Shown piece after piece: positions 62,976-64,000 of a stretch of 64,000 nucleotides of DNA. A model generated the notes under the pieces. It saw nothing but the letters and a program-made list of their open reading frames with translations, had not been told where the DNA came from and did no database searches. The translations under genes and the position numbers were made by a program. Position 1 is the stretch's first letter; the number at the start of each line of letters is the position of its first letter. The stretch is from assembly GCF_003319125.1 (NCBI RefSeq), contig NZ_QOHG01000004.1, positions 124,001 through 188,000 of the forward strand. The letters run 5' to 3'. This DNA comes from Blastococcus sp. TF02A-26. GTDB lineage: Bacteria; Actinomycetota; Actinomycetes; Mycobacteriales; Geodermatophilaceae.

Positions 62976-64000
62976 GCCAGGACCCCGCCGGACGGGGCCG
63001 GCCGGTCGACGACCGGCCGGCCCTGCGCCGGTGCACCTCCCTCGACCCGCGGGTCTTCGCCGAGCGGTACTGGGCCCGCCGGCCGCTGCTGACCCGCGCC
63101 GCTGACACCGGGGCGGACTTCTCCGACCTGCTGGACCTGCCCGCGGTCGACGAGCTGCTGTCCCGCCGGGGGCTGCGGACGCCGTTCCTGCGCATCGCCA
63201 AGGACGGCGCCGTCGTCGACGCGAAGCGCTTCACCACCTCCGGCGGCGCCGGCGCCGAGGTCGCCGACCAGGTGTCGTCGGACTCGGTGCTGCGGCTGTT
63301 CGCCGAGGGCTCCACCGTCGTCCTGCAGGGGCTGCACCGGCTCTGGCCGCCGCTGTTCGAGTTCGCCGACCAGCTGGCCGCCGACCTGGGTCACCCCACG
63401 CAGGTCAACGCCTACGTGACCCCGCCGTCGTCACGGGGCTTCTCCGCCCACTACGACGTGCACGACGTCTTCGTGCTGCAGATCGCCGGCGAGAAGCACT
63501 GGCGCATCCACGCCCCGGTGCACCCGGACCCGCTGCGCTCCCAGCCGTGGGAGCAGCGCCGCGACGAGGTCGCCGCGGCCGCCGGGGGCGAGCCGGTGAT
63601 CGACGCCGTGCTGCGCCCTGGTGACGTCCTCTACCTCCCCCGCGGGTACCTGCACTCGGCGACCGCGCTGGGCGAGATCAGCGCCCACCTCACCGTCGGC
63701 GTGCACTCGGTGACCCGGTTCGCGGCGGCCGAGGCCGCCCTGGACGTGGTCCGGGAGCTCGCCGCCGACGACGCCGAGCTGCGCCGCTCGCTGCCGATGG
63801 GCGTGGACCTGGCCGACCCGGGGTCGACCGCCGACGACGTGGCCGCCGTCCTCGCCGGGCTGCGCGACTGGCTGGACCGGGTGGACCCCGCCGAGGTCGC
63901 CGACCGGGTGCGCGGGCGGACCTGGGCACAGGTCCGCCCGGAGCCGGTCTCCCCGCTGGCGCAGGCGACCGCGGCCGCCGGGCTGTCCCCCGACACCGTG
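62972..64000 (+). CDS. JmjC/cupin-type Fe(II)/2-oxoglutarate oxygenase, partial at 3' end
   Basis: 343 codons are visible; the gene runs off the window. It has the Cupin_4/ribosomal-oxygenase layout. N-terminal LDPRVFAERYWARRPLL (about 25-41) leads to a JmjC core with iron ligands H160 and D162 in FSAHYDVHDVFVLQ, and the third ligand H228 in LPRGYLHSA. GEKHW supplies a candidate 2-oxoglutarate Lys175. Relatives hydroxylate protein His, Arg or Asp side chains. No ATG, GTG or TTG occurs in frame ahead of the conserved domain. A CTG at 62972, overlapping the DGGA gene stop by four bases, is the best start. Confidence 0.85.
   Translation, partial: MSQDPAGRGRPVDDRPALRRCTSLDPRVFAERYWARRPLLTRAADTGADFSDLLDLPAVDELLSRRGLRTPFLRIAKDGAVVDAKRFTTSGGAGAEVADQVSSDSVLRLFAEGSTVVLQGLHRLWPPLFEFADQLAADLGHPTQVNAYVTPPSSRGFSAHYDVHDVFVLQIAGEKHWRIHAPVHPDPLRSQPWEQRRDEVAAAAGGEPVIDAVLRPGDVLYLPRGYLHSATALGEISAHLTVGVHSVTRFAAAEAALDVVRELAADDAELRRSLPMGVDLADPGSTADDVAAVLAGLRDWLDRVDPAEVADRVRGRTWAQVRPEPVSPLAQATAAAGLSPDTV

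Noticed and set aside
62713-63105. Long Ala/Thr/Arg ORF over the DGGA gene in another frame
   Set aside because: It is a shadow of the repeat: shifting the DGGA codons by one base gives low-complexity Thr-Ala-Arg. It lacks a ribosome site and overlaps the oxygenase domain.

Overview
The window is very GC-rich, densely packed DNA from the chromosome of a high-GC actinobacterium. The supporting signs are many GTG starts, GTGA/ATGA stop-start overlaps, leaderless promoters of the TAnnnT type, an actinobacterial SOS box, Wag31/DivIVA with SepF and YggT next to the division cluster, a PriA-type HisA, and a DUF3040 protein. Gene content and order resemble Geodermatophilaceae (Geodermatophilus/Blastococcus/Modestobacter); that family assignment is inference. 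I see no rRNA, tRNA, CRISPR array, insertion sequence or prophage.

Layout. 9-3316: hisI-trpE-trpM and a membrane protein. 3313-9646: a KstD-like flavoprotein, two small membrane proteins and a heterodimeric ABC exporter. 9762-18636: a histidine cluster (hisDCB, a small membrane ORF, a broken nucleotidyltransferase gene, hisH, hisA-ridA-hisF), split by an inverted nitroreductase-kinase pair. 18726-29392: a LON-domain protein, small unknowns, dnaE, a PadR-controlled ABC module, GNAT, CPBP protease, rluD and lspA. 29623-36554: mqo, a K+/H+-type antiporter, ileS and a membrane protein with a Cys/His tail. 36666-55214: the complete-looking division and cell wall (dcw) cluster on the minus strand, read mraZ-rsmH-ftsL-ftsI-murE-murF-mraY-ftsW-murG-murC-ftsQ-ftsZ-pgeF-yggS-sepF-yggT-divIVA. 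murD is missing from its usual place between mraY and ftsW. 55797-60514: moxR-DUF58-transglutaminase operon. 60571-62463: DUF3040 protein and an SOS-controlled DNA polymerase IV. 62670-64000: a DGGA-repeat peptide gene translationally coupled to a JmjC/cupin-type oxygenase that runs off the window.

Regulation and structure. The dcw operon starts with six MraZ-type boxes at exact 10-bp spacing and carries three hairpins with CUUCCCC loops (mraW RNA motif) between mraZ and rsmH. A 22-bp tandem repeat, each unit holding two TGGGG boxes 10 bp apart, lies between mraZ and moxR. A palindromic repeat of about 60 bp occurs three times, with compensatory base changes in its stem. One copy breaks a gene, one supplies the C-terminus and stop codon of LspA, and one sits just after ftsZ. 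A second, unrelated hairpin family lies between two pairs of convergent genes.

The best candidate for an undescribed system is the last one: a short acidic leader followed by DGGA/GHGPADGGA repeats, overlapped by four bases (CTGA) by an Fe(II)/2-oxoglutarate-type oxygenase gene. It looks like a repetitive ribosomal-peptide substrate with its hydroxylase, but this is inference.
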